Shown: positions 1 to 11,467 of the stretch, piece after piece | Layout of the letters: every line of letters starts with the position of its first letter | How positions within the stretch are numbered: the first letter of the stretch is position 1 | From: Adineta steineri | Taxonomy: Eukaryota; Rotifera; Eurotatoria; Adinetida; Adinetidae | Assembly (NCBI GenBank): GCA_905250115.1 | Contig: CAJNOI010000006.1 | Span: 658,033 to 722,032, forward strand | Direction: 5' to 3' | Length of the DNA stretch: 64,000 nt | Notes under the pieces: generated by a model | Seen by the model: only the letters and a program-made list of their open reading frames with translations | Told to the model about the DNA's origin: nothing | The model's database searches: none | Translations under genes and position numbers: made by a program

Positions 1-3000
1 CGTTGGTGTACAAAAATCTTTCAACACCCCAATCGTGTGACATTATCAATTGTATTAAATGGTCTAAAAATTTTTCATGTTAAATATAAAAATCAATTTC
101 ATACAGAAATTCATCGACAACAAATATCAGCGAAAAAACGACTCGAAATATTACTTGCATGTAAACGGGTAAGTTCAAAAGAGCAACTACGAAAAGCATT
201 TCTAGATAGATTTTATTTTTTTGTTGAATGTTGTTTAAAAAAATGTAAAGAATTTTCATCTCGATCGCCAATAATCAGTGTATGATCACGTTTCATTGCT
301 AAAGCACTTGGTCCTTGTAAATCTTTACAACACCAATAAGTAATTAATTCATGTTCTTCATTTTGATGAGGTTTTACTCGTCTTTCAACTAAACGTGATT
401 CAGGATCAGAATAACAAACTGTTAACCAATTTCCTTCTTCGTCAAGTAATATACCATGTGGAACATGTAATGTAGTTTCAACATTGACATGATTTCGTGG
501 TTCATGATCATATATTTTTTGTATATAACCCATTTTATCAAATAAATAAACAGCACCATGATAATTCGGTGCATCATCGCATGTAACAACACATTGATTA
601 TGTCCATTGATAGCAATAAAATTTGGTTTAACTTTATGTTGTATTTGTTGATATCGTGTTAAATACCAGCGACGATTAACATAACGAAAATCCGGTGAAA
701 AAACACAAATTCGATGATTCCATGTATCACACATATAAATCTCTCTAGAAAAAACGAAAATAAAAATTTATTTCTTATGAGTATAAATAATTTACCCGTT
801 CGATGGATCAACAGCAATTCCACTAGGTGAATTAAATCGATTATTAGCATGACCACTTTCTTCAGTACCTAATTTTTGTATAATCATTTTTTTTTCTAAA
901 TCATATAATGATAATGAATGTGCTTTTGTAACATAAATTTGTTGTGGATAATTTGGCCGTGGTGTAACACATTCAGGTGTTGCTAAATCACCACGAAATA
1001 TTTGTAATAGATTTCCATTGGCATTCGAATCAAACATAAGTAAACGATTATTATAATGATCGCAAACTATAATTTCTTCAGCTTCTGTATTTAATACACA
1101 TATACCATATGTATGTGCTATAGACATTGGTGTTGGTGATGCTCGACCAGATGATGCGTTTTCATAATGAAATTTTTTCAATGTATAATATGGTTTTGTT
1201 TCATAATTTGTTATTGATGGTAAAGAAGTAACGAATGATGATGATGATGATGATGAAATAAATTTTGAATGAACATCAGCATTTTTATTTTCGTTAGGTG
1301 TACCAACTGATAGTGTCTGGGTATCTGATGAATCAGGTAAATAACCTGGAACTATTGAAGGACGACGTTTAGTTAAGAGACTCTCCATCGTTATGTTCTT
1401 ATTACTGATGAATAACAATATTCATATTCCAGTTATGATATTATTGTTCTTTCTCTTATATGTAGTTTCCTATTTGGTCGATTAGTTTGATAAATGGAAT
1501 GTAGAAGGGAACTACTCGTATTATTAGAACCAAACTAAAGTCAAAATCTATCAACGTAATTCATCATGACAGGACAGCCTACGTCTAATGAATGTCATGA
1601 CAGAATGAGATAGACAAGAAAAATATAACTGATATCATCATTGTAGAAAGACATATTCAAGTCATCTCTAATATATAGAGAAAGTATCAGACAAAACAAA
1701 AACAATTTAAAAATTTTCCTGGTTATATTTGTATTATTAAACTTTATAAATTGAAAGATTTATTTATTTGTTAAACATTTCCAATTCTATTTATCGTCAA
1801 AGGATATTATGAATAATTATTTTTACATAGAATAGAAACAATAAATCATTTCTTATTTTTAACAAATATACTTTTACTCTATTAACTATAAATATGCGCA
1901 TATGTATAAATCATAAGTAATCAACACATCTGTCGAGGGTAATAAGTATGTTATGTCACAAACAAAATATGAGTGTAATAAAAAGAACATAAACTAATAA
2001 CTTCTCGTGAAAAATATATTTGAGAATGACATTAATTAATTACTGGCACGATTTTCTATGTATTTCTATTTTTGGATACTACACATAGGAATGTTTAGTA
2101 TTTTATAGTTCAAAATAAATTAAAAGGCAAAAAAAAACATAATTTATTATTTTAGGTTACTGATCGATTTGGTAAATCTATTCAAAATCAAATACAACCA
2201 CTATATAGAAATGTATCATCACAACCAATGCTACCGACAAATGGTATATTTAATAAATTCGAAGTTTTTAGTCTTCTCACTCGAACATACATGTCTTTGT
2301 CCTTTTTAGAACATATTCCATCATCGACAATTGAAGTGTTTGTATTTGAATTGTATTCACCTTATACAGATGTTTTTCAAAATTATTCAACATACGAACA
2401 AGAACAACTCAAAGACGCTCTAGATACTGTTCAATTGGTATGTATTTTTTATTTACAAAAAAAATCTGATTTTCTCATATTTATCTAGGACACAAATGAT
2501 ACTTCAACTAGTATTCAATTACTTGCATCATCCATTTCGAATGTGTTTGCAATAGCAAATGAAGTAAATTAAATTCATATTTATCGATATCTATTATAAA
2601 ATTCTTTTTAAAAATAGACTATTGAACGATGTAAACAATTAACTAATGGTCGAACAATTATTAGTCTTCTTGGTGTTCTTCAAGTAGGTTTATTAAAATT
2701 CGACTTTTCTAAAAGAAAACAATGTATTTTTAGACGTTTTTTATTGATTATATTGGAGAATTAAAACGAGTTGTTAATAATATTCGTGAAAGACATTCAA
2801 AAATCTTAGGTAATGAAGATTGGGAATTATTTCGACAAACAATTCGTATCTTAGAAATATGTGGTAAAAATTATAAACATTTTTTCTAACTAAAAGAAAA
2901 TACAAAATCTTTCTTTCAATTCTAAATAAAGGTGAACTTATTCTTGCTTATGAACAATTTGAAACATCATTAGTACACCAAATGTCACAAATGATTAATG

Positions 3001-4066
3001 AATGGCATAATAAAACTAACAAGTAAATATATTTAGCCAAAAATTTCTATTCTTCTATTCATTTATTTTGTAGATATAAACAAAATGATGATATATTTGA
3101 TTTATCAATTGAATCATTTATTAATAATATATCTTCAGCAGATAAACATGATTTCTTATCAATTGTAAATGCACTTGAAAGTAAAAAATAAGGTTTTATA
3201 TATTTTTTCATATGTGTCTTTTTTTTAAAGATGCAACGTATAGTCTTTTTCCTGATATACCAAAGCAATTAAGTAAATTTAGTGATGAATGCCATCGATT
3301 TAGTTTTGATGTTGTCTTTTTACCAATTAATTCACTTCTAAATGGCTTTTCGAAATTACCTGTAAATTAAATGATTAATACTTTATTATTATTCGAATTC
3401 TTTCTTTTTTTATTTCAAAGATTTGGTCAAGTGAAAATCGAGGTACAATTGTAGCTGATTTACCTTCTTTTAGTCTTGTTCCACAAGAAAATATTACAAA
3501 AGTAAACTATTTTATATCATTTATATATAATTAGAATTTTTATTAATATGTAGATTGGACAATATCTTTTGATGCTTCCACAGCATTTTGAACCGTTCAA
3601 TTTACATGATAATCAACAATTAAGAGTTGCATTTAAAAAAGGAAAATTACCTTATCTCGAAGATAAAGGTATAATTTTTAATATTTTAATCATAAGATAA
3701 CTCCGGTTTACTATTCATAGAATTATCTAATGATTTAACATCATGTTGGCTTGATTCTGTTGCATTGGCTACAATGCGTGTGTGTATGGAACAGACATTA
3801 CAAATCCAAACATTAAATTCAACAGGTCTTAAACAGTTAATTATGGATCTTCGTAAGTTGAAGATATACGATTCAAATAAAAACTCACTTGATTTATTTT
3901 AGAATATCTTTTTAGCGTGTTAGAAGATTTCGGTCTTAAAGATGTAAGTGATTTTCGTGATATGCTGGAATTATTAAATGCTGACGAAACAACATTTGAA
4001 GAACTTGCTAGAAAAAAATCAGCACGAATGGTTACAACAATTCGAACAATGCGACATTTGAATTGA
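1..4066 (+). CDS. COG7: COG7, conserved oligomeric Golgi complex subunit 7 (5' partial)
   Basis: Lobe B subunit of the COG tethering complex, which acts in retrograde vesicle traffic at the Golgi. Twelve exons are visible: 1-168, 2156-2437, 2489-2563, 2618-2683, 2734-2863, 2932-3022, 3074-3180, 3231-3361, 3421-3501, 3554-3668, 3721-3852, 3903-4066. All junctions are GT..AG and in phase, giving 513 residues ending in TGA. The first exon (RWCTKIFQHPNR) matches the middle of human COG7 (QWATQVFQKPHE), so about 240 N-terminal residues lie upstream of the window. The C-terminus is diagnostic: LPQHFEPF, then SCWLDSVALATM, and a final MVTTIRTMRHLN like human TVATMRSVNY. Intron 1 is 1,987 nt, against 50-68 nt for the rest, because it contains another gene on the opposite strand. 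Identity is from remembered family similarity. Confidence 0.93.
213..1418 (-). CDS. NHL-repeat beta-propeller protein nested in a COG7 intron
   Basis: Two exons, complement(213-744, 796-1418), encode 384 residues. The junction restores the classic NHL signature: GIAVDPSNG joins EIYMCDTWNHRICVF. Several NHL-type blades are visible from about residue 95 onward (YGICVLNTEAEEIIVCDHYNNRLLMF, broken here as YGICVLNTEAEE and CDHYNNRLLMF; also HGILLDEEGNWLTVC and PSALAMKRDHTLIIGDRDE). The first ~90 residues are low complexity, with a serine run from an ATG-type microsatellite. No RING, B-box, TM segment or signal peptide is seen, so this is not a TRIM protein; it may be a stand-alone propeller. The start is the first in-frame ATG; a second ATG follows ten codons later. 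The whole gene sits antisense inside the 1,987-nt intron of COG7. Function unknown. Confidence 0.85.
1419..2155. other. Remainder of COG7 intron 1 upstream of the nested gene
   Basis: AT-rich sequence between the start codon of the nested NHL gene and the COG7 acceptor (TTTTAG at 2150-2155). No ORF or repeat is recognised. It must contain the promoter and 5' UTR of the NHL gene. Confidence 0.6.
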
Positions 4067-4159
4067 TTTTTCAATGTGATAATCTCATTTAAACTCACGC
4101 CATCTATGGCGTCGCCTTTTTTTTTTTGCTCTTGTTATTATTATTATGATACTTATTTA

Positions 4160-4165
4160 AATAAA
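4160..4165 (+). terminator. Poly(A) signal AATAAA of COG7
   Basis: Canonical AATAAA 94 nt after the COG7 stop and only 88 nt before the DRC1 start codon, so the mRNA end and the next gene's promoter share a very short spacer. Confidence 0.5.
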
Positions 4166-4252
4166 AAAAACACGGAGGCATCGCGATAGAAAAAACGCAA
4201 CTAATGAAGATTGAATTTCGTCAAAAGAAAAGTTTTTAGTTATAACATTATA

Positions 4253-7072
4253 ATGGATCTGTTAGCTATTAATCAAAAATCTAAAGATGAGGGCGAAAAT
4301 CAAGGACCATCATTAACATCAGAAAATCGTGAAGAAAGAATAAAAGCTCGACGTAATCGTGTTAAACAACGTATACAACAAAAGAAAAAGTGATTAGTGT
4401 TTTTTTTCATTAGATCGTTTTTGTTATTTTGAAAAATTTCTTGATTTATATATCATATAGTGAAGGAAGTGGTGGTGGATCATCAGCAGCAAATCTATAT
4501 AAAGATGAAGGAAGTTTAGCTAAAGATCAAATTGAACAATCAAGACATCGATTAGTTAAACTTGAAGAAGATGGTCTAGAATTCGTATGAAATTCTTCTC
4601 ATTGAATAATACGAGAATATTTTATATTTATATTAGGTAACAAATGTACGTGTTGGTCAAGATTTAATAGAACATCAACATCGATTGGAAGAAGAAGAAG
4701 CAACGCGAAAAAGAAAAGACCGTTTAGAACAAGATTCAAAATCATCAAAAGAAAAATTTGAAGAAGTATTTAATAAAAAGGAATAACTTTTTTTATATAT
4801 CTATATATTTATATGATAGATTATTCGAAATTGGGAAGGTGCTCGAACAAAGGATATTTCAAGAGAATTACATGAAGTACAAAAATAAATAATTTGATTT
4901 GATTTATATGAAGAATTTTTTTTCATATTTAGGTACTCATGGCACAAAAACATGCTTGTGGTACAATGCTTGAAGAAAAAAATAAATTGATCGGAGAATT
5001 AGAAAAGGTTTGATGAATTAATTGAAACGAGGGAAGTTAGAATGAGTGATTAAAATCTACTTTTTTTTTCAGGATTTAAAAAATAAAGATGATCATTATG
5101 TAAAAATGTTACATAAATTCGATGAAAATGTTAAATTACTCGTTGAACGTATGAACGAACAAGTGAAAAGTCGTCGAATGTACTATGCACGTGAATTACA
5201 TGCTATTGAAGAAGCTTTTGTAAAAGAACGTCAAGAATTATTAGATAAATATAATCGTGAATGGACAAGTAAATTAGAAGAACGACGTTCGAAAGAGGTA
5301 AAATATTTTTTTATATTTTATTTTTGAATAAATTTTGTCGTTCTAGGAAAGTTTTGTTTCAGCACGTTTTGAACGTCATGAATCATTTGAACGTGATTTA
5401 CAACGTTTACGTATTAAACATGCTGAAGAATTTAATGCAACAAAAGTGCGATTAGAAAATCAAGTTCAAGAACAACAACGTAAAATCGAAGAAATGAAAG
5501 CTATCTATCAATTAAGTCAAGAAAAATATGAATATAATTATAAAGTATTAAAAAAACGTGATGAAGAAAATTTATTAACAATTAGTGTACAAAAAAATCG
5601 TAAAATTCGTTTAAATGATTTATTAACAAATCTGAAAAAGAAATTAGCAGAAAAAGAAAAAAGTTCGAAAAATCAAAATGTACAAGCTGCAGAAGAATAT
5701 AAAAGAACACTAGCAAATACACAAGAAATTAAACGGAAAGCAAGGTAAGGTTATCATATTTTGATTAAAATCTTCTGAATATTATCTGTAATTCCCGACT
5801 CTGATAGTTCTTGTCTCGGAAATGTCTAATTAGTATTCTTTTTTGTTATTTAGACATTTCCTATCAGCTGATATGGAAAAATTTCATGAACTATGGATAA
5901 TGAATGAAGAACGTTGCCGAGAAATGACACAGAAATTACTTGATGCTGATAGAATTATATTTGAACAACAACTTGGTCTTCCTTGGTCACCTACGGATCT
6001 TGAATTTATGAATAATGTTGGTCCAATTGATGCAACAAAAATTCCGAAACCATCAATTGATGTTGTTCGAGAAATTTTAACTGATCAACAAGATGAAAAT
6101 TCAGCAAACAATTTAATATCTAATACAACAATGAAAGCTATACTTGAATTACTTTGTGATGAAGGAGTAAGTAAATCCTAGTCGAAGAAATAGTTCATTG
6201 ACTGAATTTTTTCTTGAAGGATTTTCTTGTTGAACCAAAATTATTGGCATTACTTGATCCATTAGAAACCAATGAAAAAAGTTTAATTAAATTAGATGCT
6301 ATCTTTCGAGCATTAAAAGTTGAAAATGAAGAAGATATTAAAGTAATGGCGAAATTTTTTGTTGATCATATTCAACAAAATAAAGATAAACAATCTAAAA
6401 CATATGTCTCAAGTGGTGTTGGTCCTGAACAACATGAAACAGATGAAGTCACACAGGTTAAAAGCGTAACTAAAAGAAAAATAAATCATTACATAATGTA
6501 TATTTTAGACTGGTGCTCATCAAATAACCGATGCCGATGGTAATTGTGTAGAATTAATTCATCCAAATCATGTACTCAAAGCATTAAAAGCTTTTCTTAC
6601 AGATTATCGTGCTCAACAGAAGTATATTTATATTATATATTTTTTTAGGAAAAACTAAATTTTTAATATTATATTAGAGCTACATCACAAGTTCCATATC
6701 AAGTCGCAGCACTTGATGAACGAGATGATTCATTAGATATTGAATATTGGTCGAAATATCCAGATGTTATCGATGATCAACGTGAACGTTTATGGGATGC
6801 ATTAACATCAGGACTTCAGAAATATTAGTAAAAACTTATTTCTTTTATTTCTTTATTTGATATAATAATATTAATTTAGTTCGACTTTAACTGCTCGTGT
6901 TAAACTAATTGATGATAATAATGCATTAGCAAGACAAAATGATGAATTACGTCTTCTTCTTTCGAAATATATGCAATCGAAAGTTAATCAAGAATTACAA
7001 ATACCACCATCACAAATTATTCAATTACAACTTGCTGAACAAACAACAGGAAATAATCCAGATAACTTTTAA
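4253..7072 (+). CDS. DRC1: DRC1, dynein regulatory complex subunit 1 (CCDC164)
   Basis: Scaffold subunit of the nexin-dynein regulatory complex of motile cilia. Twelve exons: 4253-4389, 4461-4584, 4637-4765, 4820-4876, 4933-5007, 5073-5297, 5347-5744, 5854-6166, 6220-6456, 6509-6621, 6678-6827, 6880-7072; 716 residues (human about 740). Almost wholly coiled coil. Family hallmarks line up in order: ERIKARRNRVKQR near the N-terminus, VTNVRVGQDL, QVKSRRMYYARELHAIEEAF, KAIYQLSQEKYEYNYKVLKKRDEE, KFHELWIMNEE, LGLPWSP..FMNNVGPI, then the C-terminal block LWDALTSGLQKYYSTLTARVKLI. The ATG at 4253 is chosen because no earlier in-frame ATG exists and it sits just before the conserved basic region. It follows COG7 after 186 bp on the same strand. 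Confidence 0.94.
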
Positions 7073-7464
7073 ACTATACATAAAAGACGTTTATCTATCT
7101 TTCTTTCTTTTCCTGCATGCGCTATTTATTTTTCTTTTTTGTTGATGAAATAATTATCCAGAATTGAACAATTAAAATTCTTTAATATTTTTTTCATCGT
7201 TACAATCATGTGCGTCTCTTGATTAAGAATGTGAGTATGAGCATTATCCACACATAGTAATACTCACACTCTAACGAGTGTTTTTATTTGAATAAAGTAA
7301 TATGAAATGCATTGAGGAAATTCAATCTCTATGATTTGTAAACAGATTTCGAAAATAATATTCATGATGTCAAGGTAACAATTATATTTATTTTAATTTT
7401 TAATGTATGTAAACTATTTATTCTCGGATAATGAATTTTTATGATAAAATCTACATTGTAATTG
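7073..7464. other. Spacer between DRC1 and the C19orf12-like gene
   Basis: Contains an inverted repeat (arms 7226-7238 and 7260-7272, 12 of 13 positions pair, 21-nt loop) and an AATAAA at 7291-7296 that can serve DRC1. No gene seen. Confidence 0.6.
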
Positions 7465-8001
7465 ATGTTGAGTATGAATTTAATTAATTGGAGTGATGAA
7501 TGGCGTCTTTTGCTAGAGACAATAAAACGACAAGATTTTGAACATGTTCTTGAAAAATCAAATCGGCAAGATTTACTTCTTACAGTGAAATGTGTTGCTA
7601 TGACCTCAATTGGCACTACTTTTGGAGCACTTATTGGTGGACCACTTGGTGCTTTAGCAGGAGCAACTACAGCAACTATGATTAGTTATGGAGCTAATGT
7701 TAGATATAAATCTATATATGAACTTATTAAACAATTATCAATTGAAGAAAAATATCGTTTATTAACTAAAATCAAAGCAGTTCTTGGTGGAATTTTTAAT
7801 GAACAAACTATTATATTAAGTGCAGTCGGTAAGAAAAATAATAATAATAATAATAAATAAAAATATAAATAGAATATATTTTAAAAATTTATAGTTGTAG
7901 CAAAAGAGATATATAGATTTTTCAGTGATATAAAAGGAACAACAAATGATATATTGTCATCATCAAATAATTCTATAATTATTGAAGAATTTAATGAATG
8001 A
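7465..8001 (+). CDS. C19orf12-like membrane protein
   Basis: Two exons, 7465-7828 and 7895-8001, 156 residues (human C19orf12 about 152). The human protein is found at mitochondria and ER contact sites and is mutated in the neurodegeneration MPAN; its biochemical role is unsettled. The centre carries the family's glycine-rich membrane hairpin, TTFGALIGGPLGALAGATTA (about residues 51-70), followed by YELIKQLSIEEKYRLL, equivalent to the human MELPPAEQQRLF, and a C-terminal helix ending EIYRFFSDI. In-frame ATGs occur at 7465 and 7474; the earlier is used but not proven. The gene converges on the SLC17-type gene with 10 bp between stops. Its nearest AATAAA (8098-8103) lies inside that gene's last exon. 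Confidence 0.83.
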
Positions 8002-8011
8002 AAGATTTTAT

Positions 8012-10296
8012 CTATGCATTTGTTGTTGTTGTCTCATCTTCATCAATCGATTCATAAGTTCGATTCCATGGTTGTTCTTCACCATTAAAGAAAATACAAT
8101 AAAAAAGACAACCAAATGCACCAATACCAGCTGCAATATTAAATATATGACGCCAAGCTTCAATCGTTTGCTAAACGAACAATTTAACTATTACATATAT
8201 ATATACATTTGATCAAATAAAATATTTTTACATTTTTATTTGTAAGAGCACCTACAACCAAAGGTCCAATAAACCCTGGTATTGTTGCCACAGTATTTGT
8301 AAACCCCACTAATGTTCCTAATATGAAAAAAAATTGAAGAATAATAATATAAAAGAAAATCTTTAATATTTGCCAGCATGATTCGATGCAACATCAAGAT
8401 GTGAAATTAATGCACCACATACGTGTATACCAAGAAAAGCAACAGCAAGAATACAACAAATAACAGCACCAATATGATTACATCCCATATAACCGATAGC
8501 AATTAAAAATGAACATGTACCTACAGTTCCTAGATACATAAAAGAGAAAAACAAAAATTATTTTGAACTTTTTGATGTATTCTTTTGTTTTACCAATAAT
8601 TGTTTGTCCTTTTCGTAATACTGTAATTGATAGAAGCTTTCGTGCTCGAATACGATCTACTATAGTTCCAACTATGATGGTAACTAAAAATTGTGCAAAA
8701 TAAGGAAGTGCAAATATAAGACCATTCTACAAAAACAAATAAAAAAATCTACATATTATAGAAAAAAAAGTTTGGTTTTTGCCTGATGTAAATTAAAGTT
8801 AAGTATAGTTGCAAAATAAGTAGGTAATGATGTTAATAAAGTATAATAAATATAATTATTACAAACATGCATTACAGCAATAGCATATACTGGTGGACAT
8901 GTAAATATTTTAACCCATGGTGTTTTTATACGCTTAATAAAACGAAATGAAAAAAATACTAAGATATATTAGAATATACTCTTACTTTACGAGTAGTTGC
9001 TGTATTTTTTTGAATATAAAGAAGTTCTTTTTTTGATATACGTGGATGTTGATCTGGTGAATTAAAACCAAAAAAACACCAACCAACAAACCATAAACAA
9101 GATATAACACCTGATAATAAATAAACAGATATGTATTATGGTTAAAACTTATTTTCTTAATAAATTTTACCAAAAACATAAAATGCGGATGGCCATCCAC
9201 CTAGAAAATTATCTTCAATCATATAACTAATTAATGGAGTACTCAAAATAATGCCAAAGTTTGCACCAGTTTGAGATGCAGGTGGAATGGTACTACGTTC
9301 TGATGCTGGTATCTTGAAAAAAACAATGAAATTATTTATAAAATTACTATTTTTCATATATGTTAGCAATCATCTATACCCACCCATTTTCCCCAAAGAG
9401 CAGCTGCAGATGGAAATCCTGGACTAGAAACAACACCAGTTATAAATCGTATTGCAAAAAGTAAACGATAATCAGTACGAGCTGCTAATGGTGTTAAAAG
9501 TGTTAATATACCAGCTATTAATATTCCTCCACCAAATATCCATTTAGCACCAACTTTCTCAGCCAAATTTCCTGTAAAATATATTCTTCATATATAATTG
9601 ATCTTGAACTATTGTTTACCTCCTATTCTATAAAAAAAAACAATTAGTTTAGAAGAGGCAAAGCTGTATATTTATATATGTTCAATAATCCTCTTACATT
9701 TGCATTGCAAGATAACCGTAAAAAAATGCTCCAAGAATAGCACCTTCAACAGTTGGATTCCAATCAAATTCGTATTTCTATTTGAAATAGGAATTATATA
9801 TATATATGACATACATATATCTATGTAAATACTTGTGGAGGTCCAGTAGAATTTTTAATCGGCGTTGGACATGATTGAGCTGATTGATTCAAAGCACTTT
9901 GTGGTGTTACCTAATAAAAACGCATTGGATACTATTTCCTCATATTATTCATATACTAACCATAGCGACAATCGCTACAGATAAATTAACTCGCATAGCA
10001 TACAGACAAAAAAACCCAAAGAACGCCCATATAGCAACCACATAACGTGCAGGCGCATCTGAACACATGAATGTACCACCTGTTGGTGGCTCTACTCTGA
10101 TTTCATCTAATAATGGTTCTGTATCTGATAATTCTTTTGTATGCGTTGCATTAATTCCAATTGTTGGCTCATCTATAGTATTTAATATCATACGTTCATG
10201 TTGTCGCTCAGATTCTGTTGTTAGTCCTAATAATTGATCATCATCATCATCGTCATCTTTAGTATCTGAATGAATACTTGAACGTCTTTCATTCAT
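8012..10296 (-). CDS. SLC17-family anion/sialin-type transporter (MFS)
   Basis: Twelve-TM major facilitator of the SLC17 group (sialin, vesicular glutamate and phosphate transporters). Exons, complement: 9961-10296, 9833-9910, 9698-9777, 9620-9627, 9384-9571, 9171-9312, 8986-9110, 8783-8932, 8594-8726, 8374-8529, 8232-8317, 8012-8170; 546 residues. Family landmarks: cytosolic acidic N-tail, RYVVAIWAFFGFFCLYAMRVNLSVAIVAM, then luminal loop, DWNPTVEGAILGAFFYGYLAMQ, IPASERSTIPPASQTGANFG, NGLIFALPYFAQFLVT, and SHLDVASNHAGTLVGFTNT close to sialin NHLDIAPSYAGILLG (quoted in part). Exon 4 is only 8 nt, and two introns start with GC instead of GT (8727-8782 and 8318-8373). Substrate cannot be assigned from sequence alone. 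Divergent from the p180-like gene, convergent with C19orf12-like. Confidence 0.9.
8098..8103 (+). terminator. Poly(A) signal AATAAA for the C19orf12-like gene
   Basis: First AATAAA after the stop at 8001; it falls within the antisense last coding exon of the SLC17-type gene, so the mature 3' ends should overlap. Confidence 0.4.
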
Positions 10297-11467
10297 TGTA
10301 CCTTAAGTTTTATATTCTAAATATCAAGGACAAGTGTTTGACGTGTTAAACAAGACATACTCACAGTAATTCTATCAAACACTCGAACAAATACAGATAA
10401 ATATGCGTTAACAACATTTAACTAGACACCTTCTTATTTAGATTTTTATCTTGTTATCATTCTTTTATTTTACATTGATTAACAAACATATAGATAAAAT
10501 ATCCTTGAATAATGCAATCTTTATATTATAATATTTATTTATGGCATATGAAAAAAATATTAGAATTTCTTCAAATTGAATTTATGATACTTTTCAAACT
10601 ATATAAAATCATATATTTTTTATTAAATATAAAATCGTAGGTTATTTTATGAATAATATCGTCAAAAATTCTTTAATTATGCAAAAAAATTTGAGTCTTT
10701 CCATGAAGAAATAAAATATGATTATTTCTTTTAATTTATTAGGTACATTTGTCAATAAATGGACTTTGATATTTGGAATTTATTAAAAAAAAATTTGAAA
10801 CCATAAAAAGATGATGTGGTATATTTAGAATATTTATGAACACTTGAAAAATTTACAGTACTTATACAGTACAATGGCTTCTCCATGTATTTTTATTACA
10901 ATTTATAATTCAATTGAAAAAGAAATAAAAATATAAGTGCAAAACGATAAAAAATATATTTCAAAAATATTTCCATGGTAAAATCTTTGATGTTGATTTT
11001 CATTGGTTAAAAACAACCATTTCTATATTCTCTAAGTTCTCTATCCAATAAAATTATATATGAAGTATTATTAATAAACAAAATTTTATCTATTCTATTT
11101 TTAAAAAAGAATAATTTTCAAAACTTATATATAGTGTCTTTGTACTAAATGCATACATGTGCTATAGATATATAAATTGCATCCTCTTTTACTGTTATTT
11201 ATTCAGAGTAGATAGTTTACACACTTCCCTTCGTCTTCGTGGCACTTGTTTCTCTCCAATGACATGATAAAATATCTGTGTGGGAGACATTTTTTTACTA
11301 AAAATATCATCATTTTTTGAATTCTCAAGTAATTAATTATTTTTCTTTTTGTTTACAGATCACTAACGTGTACGTGTGTATGTTGTGTGAGTGAGAGTGT
11401 GCAAGTAAATAAAAATTTGAGAAATATATATATATATACATATATATATCAGAAAAAGGATATAATC
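10297..11467. other. Divergent intergenic region (SLC17-type / p180-like)
   Basis: 1.17 kb of AT-rich sequence between two divergent start codons. Nothing coding is seen. A pyrimidine-rich tract ending TTTACAG near 11358 could be the acceptor of a 5' UTR exon or of a spliced leader for the downstream gene. Confidence 0.5.
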
